Shown piece after piece: positions 6,103 through 6,208 of a DNA stretch of 6,208 nt. The first letter of the stretch is position 1, and every line of letters begins with the position of its first letter. Source of the stretch: an uncultured Alphaproteobacteria bacterium (lineage in GTDB: Bacteria > Pseudomonadota > Alphaproteobacteria > RF32 > CAG-239); assembly GCA_900553115.1 (NCBI GenBank), contig USCF01000068.1, positions 1-6,208 of the forward strand. Reading direction: 5' to 3'. Below the pieces are notes generated by a model, which made no database searches, had not been told where the DNA came from, and worked only from the letters and a program-made list of their open reading frames with translations. Position numbers and translations under genes: made by a program.

Positions 6103-6131
6103 ATAATAATTATTACTCAGCTCAGAGTCAA
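6103..6131 (-). promoter_or_regulatory. Sigma70-type promoter of the LysR-type gene
   Basis: On the minus strand TTGACT (6126-6131) and TATTAT (6103-6108) each match consensus at five of six positions and are exactly 17 bp apart. The start codon lies about 50 bp downstream. The -35 overlaps a GACTC (GANTC) site at 6125-6129, and the spacer holds the direct repeat CTGAGCTGAG. A 12-bp AT-only palindrome (6104-6115) covers most of the -10. Confidence 0.7.
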
Positions 6132-6178
6132 TATCCCCATTTTATAATTCAGACATATATTTTTTTGGTCTTCTGTTT

Positions 6179-6187
6179 TGTGGAAAA
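6179..6187 (-). promoter_or_regulatory. Candidate DnaA box
   Basis: The minus strand reads TTTTCCACA, which fits the relaxed DnaA-box consensus TTWTNCACA at every position. It lies upstream of the LysR-type promoter in an AT-rich stretch (6061-6208 is about 26% GC by count). The last six bases of the window (6203-6208) read TTATCC, the first six bases of the canonical box, and the edge prevents confirmation. Confidence 0.4.
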
Positions 6188-6208
6188 CTTATTATTCTTA
6201 TTTTATCC

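Overview
The window carries six protein genes of a core bacterial chromosome region: the 3' part of dnaA, complete dnaN and recF on the plus strand, then accC, accB and a LysR-type regulator on the minus strand. There are no RNA genes, insertion sequences, CRISPR arrays or phage genes. The DnaA C-terminus (SSRRARNVARPRQ, QLTSRSLPEIGRKF, DHTTVMHAVRKVEEL) and the RecF signature block (MPAELCSTGEQKALL) look alphaproteobacterial. The DNA is moderately AT-rich. I infer an alphaproteobacterium of moderate to low GC, possibly from one of the uncultured host-associated lineages, but the sequence alone cannot fix the genus.

Layout. Positions 1-600 are the end of dnaA (rest of AAA+ domain III plus DNA-binding domain IV). 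A 132-bp gap holds a long-range 10-bp inverted repeat. dnaN (733-1851) is followed after one base by recF (1853-2989, TTG start). The recF frame is closed by a TAA inside the conserved C-terminal end. The same frame continues for 24 more RecF-like codons to a second TAA at 3062-3064. A strong bidirectional terminator (3094-3125) separates recF from the convergent accC. On the minus strand, accB (4967-4497) and accC (4482-3133) form a tight operon with a 14-bp gap. Upstream of accB is a 123-bp stretch with helically phased A-tracts and a weak candidate promoter. Upstream of that is the regulator (6053-5091, GTG start), with a good sigma70-type promoter at 6103-6131. The last ~150 bp are about 26% GC and contain one consensus DnaA box. 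The window edge cuts what may be a second one.

How the genes work together. DnaA initiates replication, DnaN is the sliding clamp and RecF loads the recombination machinery at gaps, so this is the classical dnaA-dnaN-recF cluster. AccB and AccC are the biotin carrier and biotin carboxylase of acetyl-CoA carboxylase, the first step of fatty acid synthesis. The regulator lies directly upstream of accBC in the same orientation, but its target is unknown.

This is mostly ordinary housekeeping sequence and I see no new multi-gene system. The points most worth checking are the in-frame recF stop, the AT-rich DnaA-box region at the right edge, the phased A-tracts before accB, and local departures in AccC and DnaA at normally conserved positions.
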